Translations under genes and position numbers: made by a program
From: Phycisphaeraceae bacterium
GTDB lineage: Bacteria; Planctomycetota; Phycisphaerae; Phycisphaerales; SM1A02
Direction: 5' to 3'
DNA length: 64,000 nt
Assembly: GCA_015709595.1 (NCBI GenBank)
Contig: CP054178.1
Coordinates: forward strand, 2,795,205 to 2,859,204
Notes under the pieces: generated by a model
Told to the model about the DNA's origin: nothing
The model's input: the letters and a program-made list of their open reading frames with translations, nothing else
The model's database searches: none
Shown: piece by piece, positions 1 through 10,034 of the stretch
Layout: every line of letters starts with the position of its first letter
Position numbering within the stretch: the stretch's first letter is position 1

Positions 1-119
1 TCAATCAGTGTCGGACGATGGTGATGATCCGCTGAGCGTGGAACGCTTGACCGGGCTGTCCATCCACGTGCATCCACGTTCGTCAGCGCGTGACCTGCTG
101 GCTCGTTCCGCGAGGAAAC

Positions 120-2162
<2,043 letters not shown>

Positions 2163-2254
2163 CGGAGCACTCCGTGAAGCGGGGTCACATGGCGTGAACG
2201 ACAGACTGTACCGTGTCGAACCCGATGCGTGGCGAATGGGGCGCTCCGGAAAGA

Positions 2255-2282
2255 CACCTGCACGGCGGTTGCCGTGCAGGTG
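2255..2282 (-). terminator. Rho-independent-type hairpin after the OmpA-like gene
   Basis: A perfect 12-bp stem (CACCTGCACGGC pairing with GCCGTGCAGGTG) with a GGTT loop, followed on the minus strand by TCTTT. It lies about 30 bp past the stop of the lipoprotein gene and before the S9 peptidase gene. Confidence 0.6.
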
Positions 2283-2312
2283 CGAGGGCGGTTCGTCTTG
2301 TTGGCGATCAAC

Positions 2313-3158
2313 TCACTTCATCGGCTCCTGCGGGCGCGCCAGCGGCTGATTGACGGTTTCGGGCTGCGCCGGAGGCAGTTCGGCCAGATTGGCGGTGAGG
2401 GGCACGATGAAGATTTCCACGCGCCGGTTCTCCGCCGCACCGCGCGGACCATTCTGCATGACGGGACGGTAGGGCCCGTAGCCGGCGACCTGAATGCGCC
2501 TCGGATCGACGCTGGAGCCGATGAGTGCATCCGCCACTGAGATGGCGCGATGCACCGACAGGTGGGTGTTGGTCGGATGCTTGGCGAGCGTCTGGGCCTG
2601 GGCGATGCGCACGTTGTCGGTGTGTCCCACGACCTTCACTTCATAGGTGGCCAGTGACGGGCTGTTGAGGATGCCGGCCAGCGCCTGAAGCGACTGGGTG
2701 GCGTTGCTCTGCAGGTCCGCCGATCCCAGCGCGAACGTCAGGTCGCTGGCGAATCGCACCATGCCCAGCCGCGAGTCGAAGGTGAGGAGTCCGGGGTACT
2801 GCGCCGCGAGCTGCTGCAGCGCCGCGTTGACGTCGGAGGGCAGGGGCTCGAAGTTGATCGAGTTCACCCGCGCGAGCAGGGCGTCGTAATCAATGCCCAT
2901 CTTCTGGAGTTCGGCGTGGAGGCGCTGGTTGTCGCTTTCCAGCTTGCTCAACTGCGCGCTGGAAGCGTTGAGGCGATCCTGCAGCATGCGGTTGGCGTTG
3001 TTCTTGGCGTCGATCTCCGCCTCGGCCCGCACCAGTTCCTCCTGCAGCGTCTTGTAGCTGGTGGCGAGGTCATCGTACTTCTGCTGCGGGACGCAACCGG
3101 CGGCCATGGCCATCATGGCCACACCGCTGACGAGTGAAAACACGGTTCTTCGATGCAT
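2313..3158 (-). CDS. OmpA-family peptidoglycan-associated lipoprotein
   Basis: A 281-residue protein with a lipoprotein signal peptide (lipobox AAGC, Cys22). A coiled-coil segment follows at about residues 25-90 (repeated heptads of Leu, Glu and Lys), then a C-terminal OmpA/MotB domain with GHTDN and the late NRRVEIF motif that binds peptidoglycan. It probably tethers the outer membrane to the cell wall. An open frame extends upstream to 3416, but the ATG at 3158 is preferred because AAGGAG sits just before it and the signal peptide begins there. No Pal/Tol neighbours are present, so the exact role is unknown. Confidence 0.9.
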   Translation of the reverse strand: MHRRTVFSLVSGVAMMAMAAGCVPQQKYDDLATSYKTLQEELVRAEAEIDAKNNANRMLQDRLNASSAQLSKLESDNQRLHAELQKMGIDYDALLARVNSINFEPLPSDVNAALQQLAAQYPGLLTFDSRLGMVRFASDLTFALGSADLQSNATQSLQALAGILNSPSLATYEVKVVGHTDNVRIAQAQTLAKHPTNTHLSVHRAISVADALIGSSVDPRRIQVAGYGPYRPVMQNGPRGAAENRRVEIFIVPLTANLAELPPAQPETVNQPLARPQEPMK

Positions 3159-3333
3159 GGCGGCTCCTTCCTGGTGAATGTCGAATCCGTCGGTTCGGGT
3201 GCCTTCGGGCGCACAGTGTACTCCGCGCGACGCGGGCGCGTAAACTCCGCCCAGTTTCACATACCGTCCGGAATGCTCAACGAGGCATTTCCACCACGTT
3301 TTGCCGGGCGATTGACCCCACCGCAGACGACTC

Positions 3334-4602
3334 ATGTCGAGTGACCGAGTGCTCATCCGTGCCGCGATGGTGATTGACGCACAGATGGTACGCGCGGCCC
3401 CGGGTGCGGTTTTCATCGAACACGGGCGGCTGATTGCGGCCGGGTCGCCTCAGGCCATCGGAAGGCCGGATGACGTCCGAGTCGTTGACCTGCCGTCGTC
3501 AGTCCTCGTCCCCGGACTGGTCAACGCGCATGCTCACCTCGATCTGACCCATCTCGGCCCTGTCAACTACGGTGGAGATTTTGTCAACTGGATTCGATTC
3601 GTCCGGACCGGTCGGGCGGTGGATTCCGTGGACATCGCGGCGTCCGTCCGTCGGGGGGCGGCCCTGGCGGACACGGGCGGGACGGCTCTCGTCGGGGACA
3701 TCGCGGGTGCGGGCTCGTTGATTCCCGCGCAGGTGTTGCGCGAAGTCGGCATGGCGGGCGTGAGTTACGTGGAGGTGTTCGGCGTGGGGCGATCGCAGGG
3801 CGCGGCGGTGGAGCGCATCCGAGCACTTTGCGCGGAATATGGCCAAGCCGACGGTCCCGTCCGCGTGGGCGTGCAGCCGCACGCACCCTATTCCTGCGGG
3901 CCTCAGGTCTACCGCGCCGCGTCGTCTTCCGGACTGCCCTGCGCCACCCATCTGGCGGAGACGCTCGATGAGGAGTTGTTCACGCGGCGCGGCGAAGGGG
4001 CGTTCGCCGACCTGCTTCGCTCCATCGGGGTGTGGGATGACACCATGACGCCCTCGGGGCGGCATCCGGTGGAGCACGTCGCCGAGGCGTTGGGCGAGGC
4101 GCCATTCGTCGCGGCTCACCTGAACTACGTGGACATGGAGCACCTGCCCATGCTGGCGAGGTGGGGCGTCCACGTGGTCTACTGCCCGCGGGCGAGCACG
4201 TACTTCGGGCATCCCGTTCCAGGCCGCGCGCCGCACCGATACCGCGACATGCTGGAGGCGGGCGTCAACGTCTGCCTGGGCACGGACAGCATGCTCTGTC
4301 TCGACACGCCCGAACGCATCAGCGTGCTTGATGAGATGCGCCTGCTGCACCGGCGCGATGGCGTCGACCCGCGTCTGCTGCTTCGTATGGCGACAGTCAA
4401 CGGCGCCGCGGCGCTGGGGTTCGATCCAGCGACGGTGACGCTGGCCGTGGACGCCTCATCAGCGCGAGGCGAAGCGGGAAGACGATCCGTCCTCGCCGTC
4501 GAACCGCCCGATGAGTGGATCGGCGACCCGCTGCGCGGCATCCTGATGTCGAACACCTCGCCCACGTGGATTCTGCATCCTGACCGCGGCTTGGTGATCT
4601 GA
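3334..4602 (+). CDS. Amidohydrolase, probable aminofutalosine deaminase type
   Basis: A 422-residue metal-dependent hydrolase of the ATZ/TRZ (cytosine deaminase-like) group. Metal ligands are visible as HAH (His66, His68), His206 in THLAE, His262 in AHLNY and Asp318 in GTDS. PHAPYSCG near 183 is typical of deaminases acting on purine-like substrates. Its proximity to mqnC suggests it deaminates 6-amino-6-deoxyfutalosine to futalosine in menaquinone synthesis. That is inference from context, and guanine or SAH-type deaminases share the same fold. The stop codon directly abuts the start of the glycosylase gene at 4603, so the two are probably cotranscribed. Confidence 0.8.
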   Translation: MSSDRVLIRAAMVIDAQMVRAAPGAVFIEHGRLIAAGSPQAIGRPDDVRVVDLPSSVLVPGLVNAHAHLDLTHLGPVNYGGDFVNWIRFVRTGRAVDSVDIAASVRRGAALADTGGTALVGDIAGAGSLIPAQVLREVGMAGVSYVEVFGVGRSQGAAVERIRALCAEYGQADGPVRVGVQPHAPYSCGPQVYRAASSSGLPCATHLAETLDEELFTRRGEGAFADLLRSIGVWDDTMTPSGRHPVEHVAEALGEAPFVAAHLNYVDMEHLPMLARWGVHVVYCPRASTYFGHPVPGRAPHRYRDMLEAGVNVCLGTDSMLCLDTPERISVLDEMRLLHRRDGVDPRLLLRMATVNGAAALGFDPATVTLAVDASSARGEAGRRSVLAVEPPDEWIGDPLRGILMSNTSPTWILHPDRGLVI

Positions 4603-5286
4603 ATGATGCCTCGAACGAGTGCGACGCCATTCCGACTGCTCGCCTTCGACGCCGACCCCGTGACCATGGCCCGGCGGCTGCTCGGCTGTCGATTGGTTCG
4701 CGTGCTCGACGGCGTGCGCCTGAGCGGGATGATCGTCGAAACCGAGGCCTATCTCGGCGCTCGGGATCGGGCCGCGCACACGTTCGGCGGGCGCCGCACA
4801 CCCCGCAACGAGGCCATGTATCTCCCCGGCGGGCACGCCTACGTGTATTTCACCTACGGCATGCACCATTGCCTGAACGTGGTATGCGGCGAGCGGGACG
4901 AGGGCGTCGCCGTGCTGCTGCGGGCGATTGAACCGATCGAGGGACTGGACGTCATGGCGAGTCGTCGAGGCGTCCAACGAGCCACGGCGCTCTGCTCGGG
5001 ACCGGCGAAACTCTGCCAGGCGCTTGGCATCGACCTGACCTTCAACTGTGAAGACATGCGTGTGAGTCAGCGGCTGTTCATCGAGGAAACCCCGGAAAGC
5101 GGGGATGGTCCGGCAAAACGGGGTCGAATCGTCCGGTCCCCTCGGGTGGGCGTGGGGTACGCGGGCGAATGGGCGCTCAAGCCGCTGAGGTTCCATCTTC
5201 GCGGGAACCCGTATGTGTCATCCGTCCGTATACCAGTGGCGGACAACGTCGGGATTCTGTTGCGGAAACGTGACGGAAGCCGATAG
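4603..5286 (+). CDS. DNA-3-methyladenine glycosylase, AAG/MPG family
   Basis: A 227-residue protein of about the usual length for bacterial AAG-type glycosylases. The family signature is plain: ETEAYLG near residue 46 (catalytic Glu region), RNEAMYLPGGHAYVYFTYG near 67-85 and LLRAIEP near 105. It removes alkylated and deaminated purines such as 3-methyladenine and hypoxanthine by base flipping, starting base-excision repair in the cytoplasm. The gene begins immediately after the amidohydrolase stop, with ATG codons at both 4603 and 4606, so translational coupling is likely. Confidence 0.93.
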   Translation: MMPRTSATPFRLLAFDADPVTMARRLLGCRLVRVLDGVRLSGMIVETEAYLGARDRAAHTFGGRRTPRNEAMYLPGGHAYVYFTYGMHHCLNVVCGERDEGVAVLLRAIEPIEGLDVMASRRGVQRATALCSGPAKLCQALGIDLTFNCEDMRVSQRLFIEETPESGDGPAKRGRIVRSPRVGVGYAGEWALKPLRFHLRGNPYVSSVRIPVADNVGILLRKRDGSR

Positions 5287-5308
5287 GATTGCCCGTCGGA
5301 GGACGTTC

Positions 5309-5731
5309 ATGGCCCAGTCACATGCCCCCATCGACTTCGAGGAGATTCTCCGCTCCGCGGGTCCGTACCCGATGGAGGCGGTCAACTTCGTGCGCGAGGG
5401 GCTCAACTTCACCGTGCATCTGATCCACGGCGACCCCAAGACCATGCCGGACGCGGATCGGCACGTGACCGGCCAGCAGCTCTGCATCGGCCTGCGCGAG
5501 TTCGCCATCGCGCAGTACGGCATGATGGCCCCAGCAGTGCTTGGGCACTGGCACATTCACCGCACCGATGACTTCGGCCGCATCGTCTTCGCCATGATCG
5601 ACGCTGGCGTGATGAGCAAGACCCCGTCTGACACCATCGACGACTTCCGCGGCGTATACGACTTCGACGAGGCGTTCAGCACCTCGGAACTGTCCCGCCG
5701 CGTGGGGGCGGGTCGCGCGGATCGGTCGTGA
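5309..5731 (+). CDS. Minf_1886 family protein
   Basis: A 140-residue soluble protein. It matches the conserved family usually labelled Minf_1886, found in Planctomycetes, Verrucomicrobia and relatives, including the segments VHLIHGDPK and HVTGQQLCIGLREFA and the central MMAPAVLGHW. No catalytic motif, signal peptide or membrane segment is seen and the function is unknown. The frame extends upstream to 5213, but the ATG at 5309 is chosen because GGAGG lies about 6 nt before it and the upstream part overlaps the glycosylase gene. It ends convergently 11 bp from mqnC. Confidence 0.85.
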   Translation: MAQSHAPIDFEEILRSAGPYPMEAVNFVREGLNFTVHLIHGDPKTMPDADRHVTGQQLCIGLREFAIAQYGMMAPAVLGHWHIHRTDDFGRIVFAMIDAGVMSKTPSDTIDDFRGVYDFDEAFSTSELSRRVGAGRADRS

Positions 5732-5742
5732 CCGGGTGACGT

Positions 5743-7140
5743 TTATTCGTTGTTCGCCGCCGCTGGCGAAACCGTGAGAGCCACCGGCCTGGGTTCGTCC
5801 CTGGTCTGGACGTGCAGTCGCCTGGCCCGCTGCGTGGACCAGTCGGTCACGCGCCGGTCCGGCGCATCCGGTCCGTCGTGGACGCGCAGCAGTCGGTAGG
5901 CGTTGTCCCGCTGCGCTGGAACGAAACCGGCATCGCGAATCAGGCGGCAGAGCACGGCTTCGTTCAGGCAGTACGTGGTCCCGGCGCTCGAAACCACGTT
6001 TTCCTCCATCATCACGCTGCCCATGTCCGTGGCTCCGAACTGCAACCCCATCTGCCCCACGTGCGGGCCCATGGTGACCCACGAGGCCCCGATCGAGTAG
6101 ATGTTGTCGAGAAACAGCCGCGAGATGGCCTGCGTGCGAAGGTAGTCGGCGGCGCCTGACATGCGGAGGCGCCGACCGAACTCCGGATGCAGATCCTTCG
6201 TGCCGCCGCCGTCGAGCCGGGCCACCACGTCGCCCGGGAAGGGCGCGTCGGGGTCGTCGCCTTCCGGTCCCTGACCCCACTCCTTCAGCCGCCCCAGCGG
6301 CGTGTTCTCCCGCTGGAACGGCCAGGAGATGAACGCCATGTAGCGCCCGCCGGTGGGGAAGTCCGCCAGCGCTCGATCCTGCCACTGGCGCACCAGGTTC
6401 ATGTGGTGGATGCGGTCGGCGTAGCCCTCGATGTGGCCGAACATCATGGTGGCGCTGGTGTTCATGCCCAGTTCGTGCGCCACGCGCATGACGGTGAGCC
6501 ACGCCTGGGCGTCGCACTTGCCGATGCCGATCTTGCGTCGCACGGCAGGCGCGAAGATCTCGCCTCCCCCGCCCGGCACCGAATCCAGCCCCGCACTGCG
6601 CAGGCGCGACATCACGTGTCGGACCTTGTCCTCCAGGGTCGCCCCGGGTGGGTCGAAAAAGTGCACAAACTCGATGAACTCCGGCGGACTGAAGGCGTGG
6701 ACGTGGACGCGGGGAAACTCGGCCTTGATGCGCTCCAGCAATTCGCTGTACCACGAGAGAGGCAGCGCGGGGTTCATGCCCCCCTGCATGAGAATCTGCG
6801 TCCCGCCGATCGCCACCAGCTCGCGCACCTTGTTCAGCAGCACGTCGTAGTCGAGCGTGTAGGCGTCGTGCTCATCACCGTCGCGCCGAAAGGCGCAGAA
6901 CGTGCACTTGGCGGTGCACACGTTGGTGTAGTTGATGTTGCGGTCGATGACGTAGGTGCGAATCGAGCCGCCATGCACAAACCGCGCCCGGGCGTCGGCC
7001 CAGCGGCCCAGCTCGAAGAGGGGCATTTCGTGAAAGAGACGCAGGGCCTGTTCGGGCGTCAGGCGCGCCTGTCCCGCCACCACGTCGGAAAGCAGGACGG
7101 GATCGAGCGCATCAGCGTCGGGAAGAGTTCGAGCGGGCAA
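5743..7140 (-). CDS. mqnC: Cyclic dehypoxanthinyl futalosine synthase (radical SAM)
   Basis: A 465-residue radical SAM enzyme of the futalosine route to menaquinone. It cyclises dehypoxanthine futalosine. The cluster-binding CxxxCxxC is at Cys75, Cys79 and Cys82 (TNVCTAKCTFC). GGTQILMQGG near 112, SWY near 127, HAFSPPE and the AGLDSVPGGGGEI segment fit MqnC better than its paralogue MqnE. The start is a TTG at 7140 with GGAGT about 7 nt upstream, and no in-frame ATG precedes the conserved region. The only candidate pathway neighbour here is the amidohydrolase at 3334. No other mqn gene was recognised. Confidence 0.87.
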   Translation of the reverse strand: MPARTLPDADALDPVLLSDVVAGQARLTPEQALRLFHEMPLFELGRWADARARFVHGGSIRTYVIDRNINYTNVCTAKCTFCAFRRDGDEHDAYTLDYDVLLNKVRELVAIGGTQILMQGGMNPALPLSWYSELLERIKAEFPRVHVHAFSPPEFIEFVHFFDPPGATLEDKVRHVMSRLRSAGLDSVPGGGGEIFAPAVRRKIGIGKCDAQAWLTVMRVAHELGMNTSATMMFGHIEGYADRIHHMNLVRQWQDRALADFPTGGRYMAFISWPFQRENTPLGRLKEWGQGPEGDDPDAPFPGDVVARLDGGGTKDLHPEFGRRLRMSGAADYLRTQAISRLFLDNIYSIGASWVTMGPHVGQMGLQFGATDMGSVMMEENVVSSAGTTYCLNEAVLCRLIRDAGFVPAQRDNAYRLLRVHDGPDAPDRRVTDWSTQRARRLHVQTRDEPRPVALTVSPAAANNE

Positions 7141-7243
7141 CGCGGGACTCCACGGCGTGGGCCGATTCTACGCCGCATCAACAGGTCGGGAGGCCCGGTG
7201 CGGATGAGGTCCAGGGCGCATGGAGCACCGGGGACCAATGAAA

Positions 7244-7263
7244 CCGCCCGGCATGGCGGGCGG
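7244..7263 (-). terminator. Short GC hairpin after the PEP-CTERM gene
   Basis: Perfect 7-bp arms CCGCCCG and CGGGCGG around a 6-nt loop, followed by TTT on the minus strand. It lies about 50 bp beyond the stop of the exported protein gene. The short T run makes it a weak terminator candidate. Confidence 0.4.
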
Positions 7264-7314
7264 ATGCGCCGCGCCGCACCGGGCGGTCGGATCGAGAAGG
7301 TTCGTGATGACGGC

Positions 7315-8022
7315 TCAGTGCGTGTCGCGGCGGCGGCGACGCGGGACCAGACCCGCCGCGCCGAGCAGGGCCAGCGCGCCGGGCGCGGGGACTGTTCCGA
7401 TCGTCAGGTTGTCAATCATGCCGCGGGCGGCGGTGTAGTCGCCGTTGAGCCATGAATACAGGTGCAGTTCATCGAACTCCACGCCTTCGATGGACAGCGT
7501 CGTCCACGCGGGGTTGTCGCGCCCGCCGCCGTCGGCGAGCGTGTAGGTGTCGGTGGCGACGACCTGGCCGTTGCGCACCGCGGCGAGCACCCAGTCGATG
7601 TTGCCCCACGGGCCGTTCTCGTAGAACCCGATGTCGAGCCGCGCGCTGGTGGCGGGAGCGTCCAGCGTCATCCACACGCTGGCCAGCGGGCCGATGGTGA
7701 GATTCTCGCCCGGCACGAAGGCCATGCCGAACGTCAGCGAGTTGACGGGGCTGCCGTATCCGGGGAAGTCGTCGTAGAACAGTCCGGCGTTCTCGATGAT
7801 GAACTGTCGTCCGAGGTCATCCGGCGTGAAGGGCGTGCCGTCCGGGAAGAAGCCGTTGACGTTGTTGGCGTCGCGGTAGGTGACGCCGTTGTGGTAGAAC
7901 GATTCGCCGAGGAATCCCTCGCCGAATGACTCGTAGGTATGCACGATGCCGCCGGCCAGGGCGGCGGGGGCCAGCCACAAGGCCAGCGACGAGGCGAGGG
8001 TCAGTTTCGTTCGGGTTGCCAT
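7315..8022 (-). CDS. Exported protein with PEP-CTERM-type sorting tail
   Basis: A 235-residue secreted protein. The signal peptide covers about residues 1-23 (LTLASSLALWLAPAALAGG). The C-terminus has the arrangement VPAPG, a short hydrophobic stretch ALALLGAAGLV and then RRRRR, typical of PEP-CTERM/exosortase substrates in planctomycetes. The middle is rich in Gly, Asp and aromatics and looks like a beta-sandwich, with no recognisable catalytic residues. The ATG at 8022 is chosen over 8037 because GGAG lies 9 nt before it. No exosortase gene is in the window. Confidence 0.82.
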   Translation of the reverse strand: MATRTKLTLASSLALWLAPAALAGGIVHTYESFGEGFLGESFYHNGVTYRDANNVNGFFPDGTPFTPDDLGRQFIIENAGLFYDDFPGYGSPVNSLTFGMAFVPGENLTIGPLASVWMTLDAPATSARLDIGFYENGPWGNIDWVLAAVRNGQVVATDTYTLADGGGRDNPAWTTLSIEGVEFDELHLYSWLNGDYTAARGMIDNLTIGTVPAPGALALLGAAGLVPRRRRRDTH

Positions 8023-8084
8023 CCTTCGTGTCTCCATGAGGCGAAAAGGGGGTGGAAAGTGAACGGCCCCCCAACGGCGGCGAC

Positions 8085-9368
8085 TCACGCGCCGCCGGGC
8101 GTTGATTCGTTCACGCCCGCGGGAGCGGGCGGCAGGGGATGATGAAACATCACCGAGGCGGGCAGTGGCGGATAGGCCATGCGGATGCGGTACAGGTCGA
8201 ACGCGGTCGGCTCCCACCCGCAGCGCTCAAAGACGTACGCGGCAAGCATGGCGTAGCGAGGCGCTTCCGGAGCGGAGAGCCGCATCAACCCGCGCCCCAG
8301 CGAGTGGACCTGGTCGGAGACCGCCAGCCGGTCGCGCTCGTCGTGGGCGACGGGAGAGAAGAGTTCGCTGTAGACGCGGATGGTGCGTTCGACGCCCGGG
8401 AACAGATCCCGATGCACGAACAGATCGCACAGCAGCATCTCGGCGGGAGTGCGCACCCCCGTGCCGAAGAGCGCATCCTCGCCCTCGCGCGAGCGCCACA
8501 CCGGGCCGACGGAGCGCATGATCTCGCCGGTGACCAGGTTCACCTCGCCCCGGGCGCCGATCGGTCCGGCCTGCAGTTCGTCCTCGACCAGCCCCTCCGG
8601 CCCCGGCCGGCGCACGATGGGCGGCAGCGGAGCGGAGCAGAAGCGCTCGATCAGCGGCACCCCGCCGTGACGCGCCGCGTCGTCCGGCGCCAGCGGCTGG
8701 CGCGTGGAGGGCATCACCGATCCGTCCGGTCCCGCCATGACGACCGACTGCCCGATGACCCAGCGCACGTTGGAGCGCGTACGCACGAAGCCCAGGTGGG
8801 CGTTCACCCGCGCCATGTCGAACCATCCGGAGCGGTCGGCGGAGGGAGCCAGCACCGCCATCGAGAGCAGCGTCTTCACGCGCACACCCAGGATGTACGC
8901 CTGCCCGCGGAAGGCCTCCCCACGCCAGCGAAGGTCGGCTTCGGCGTCGGGCGACGCGGCGCACGACTCCAGCATCATCTCCAGCGACTCGCGGTCCCCG
9001 GCGTGAGCATGAAGCAACCGCTCGAAGGACTCCATGGCGCGATCAACCCGGGCCAGCACCTCGTCAGGCACCCGGCGCGAACGGGCGGCGTCGAGCCACG
9101 GCTCGATCGCCCTTCTGGTCGGCACGAACCGGGCGGCATGGAAGGGGTCATCGTCGTACGCCACACGGGCGATCTGCCAGCCGAGCTTGCGATGCACGCC
9201 GAAGCCGTCGGCGACCTCCTTGGCGGTGGCGACGCGACCCAGCGCCGTCTCAATCACCTCCGCAAAGGCCCCGCGCAGGGACGCAACCACCGCTTCCGCC
9301 TCCGCCTCGAACGAGGAACGGCTGGATTCGGCTGAAGCGGCCTGCGGGCTGGAAGGGGTCCGGCGCAC
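8085..9368 (-). CDS. Hypothetical protein with helix-turn-helix-like N-terminus
   Basis: A 427-residue soluble protein that I do not recognise. Residues 45-70 (VATAKEVADGFGVHRKLGWQ) resemble a helix-turn-helix. The rest has no signal peptide, no membrane segment and no clear catalytic motif. A regulatory role is possible but unproven. The start is a GTG at 9368. A nearby ATG pair upstream is out of frame, so the true start could be further inside. It is divergent from the EamA gene across a short AT-richer gap (9369-9476) that probably holds both promoters. Confidence 0.6.
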   Translation of the reverse strand: MRRTPSSPQAASAESSRSSFEAEAEAVVASLRGAFAEVIETALGRVATAKEVADGFGVHRKLGWQIARVAYDDDPFHAARFVPTRRAIEPWLDAARSRRVPDEVLARVDRAMESFERLLHAHAGDRESLEMMLESCAASPDAEADLRWRGEAFRGQAYILGVRVKTLLSMAVLAPSADRSGWFDMARVNAHLGFVRTRSNVRWVIGQSVVMAGPDGSVMPSTRQPLAPDDAARHGGVPLIERFCSAPLPPIVRRPGPEGLVEDELQAGPIGARGEVNLVTGEIMRSVGPVWRSREGEDALFGTGVRTPAEMLLCDLFVHRDLFPGVERTIRVYSELFSPVAHDERDRLAVSDQVHSLGRGLMRLSAPEAPRYAMLAAYVFERCGWEPTAFDLYRIRMAYPPLPASVMFHHPLPPAPAGVNESTPGGA

Positions 9369-9476
9369 CTCGTTCCATCATACTCCGTTGGCTGCATGTA
9401 TCAAGAAACTATTTCAGAAATCATTTCGTTGAGACCTGCGGCGGACCTGTTTCAGGCAGCCGGTACACTCCCCGTC

Positions 9477-9926
9477 ATGAAAGCGATTCTGTTGGCGACC
9501 ATGGCCGGGCTCTGCTGGGGCGTGGGCGAACTCTTCACCAAGGCGGTGCTCCATTCCGGCAAGGTGGGCCCGATCACCGCCATCGCGGTGCGGTCCACCA
9601 TCGCGCTGCCGATCCTCTGGCTGGTCTACGCGATTCTGGTGCATGGACGGGGCGGTGAGCCGCGCGACTGGGCCAGCGCGGGCGCGCCCGTCCTCTCCAA
9701 GCTCGCGCTGGGCTCCGGGCTGATCGCCGGTGCAGGCGGGATGCTCTGCTTCTATCTCGCGCTGAGCGTGGGCGAGGTTTCTCGCATCAAGCCCATCGCC
9801 TTCACGGTCGCCCCGGCCGTCGCGGTGCTGCTGGGCTGGCTGGTGCTGGGGGAGAGCATGAACGTGCAGAAGCTCATCGGCGTCACGCTCGTCTGCGCGG
9901 GTGTGGTGGTGCTTTCGATCCGCTGA
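9477..9926 (+). CDS. EamA-domain membrane protein, half-size DMT transporter
   Basis: A 149-residue membrane protein with about five hydrophobic segments. It is one EamA repeat rather than the usual two, as in small DMT carriers that act as dimers. The N-terminal GLCWGVGELFTKAVL and C-terminal APAVAVLLGWLVLGE are characteristic. The substrate cannot be told. The frame extends slightly upstream (to 9396), but the ATG at 9477 begins the first membrane segment. No strong ribosome binding site is visible. It lies just upstream of another transporter gene on the same strand, separated by 108 bp. Confidence 0.75.
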   Translation: MKAILLATMAGLCWGVGELFTKAVLHSGKVGPITAIAVRSTIALPILWLVYAILVHGRGGEPRDWASAGAPVLSKLALGSGLIAGAGGMLCFYLALSVGEVSRIKPIAFTVAPAVAVLLGWLVLGESMNVQKLIGVTLVCAGVVVLSIR

Positions 9927-10034
9927 GGCGCGGCGCGCCGCCCGGGCTCCCGCATCGCAACCCTGGACGGCCCCGTCGATACATTCCCCGAACCCGGCGA
10001 GTCGAACGCCCATCCGCCTTCCGGGCGCGCGAGC

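Noticed and set aside
5743-7140. Aminofutalosine synthase MqnE as the identity of the radical SAM gene
   Set aside because: Segments GGTQILMQGG, SWY and AGLDSVPGGGGEI match MqnC more closely than MqnE. Some doubt remains without alignment.
9477-9926. The EamA gene as a truncated pseudogene
   Set aside because: Single-EamA-repeat proteins of this size are a regular class and the frame has a natural beginning and end.
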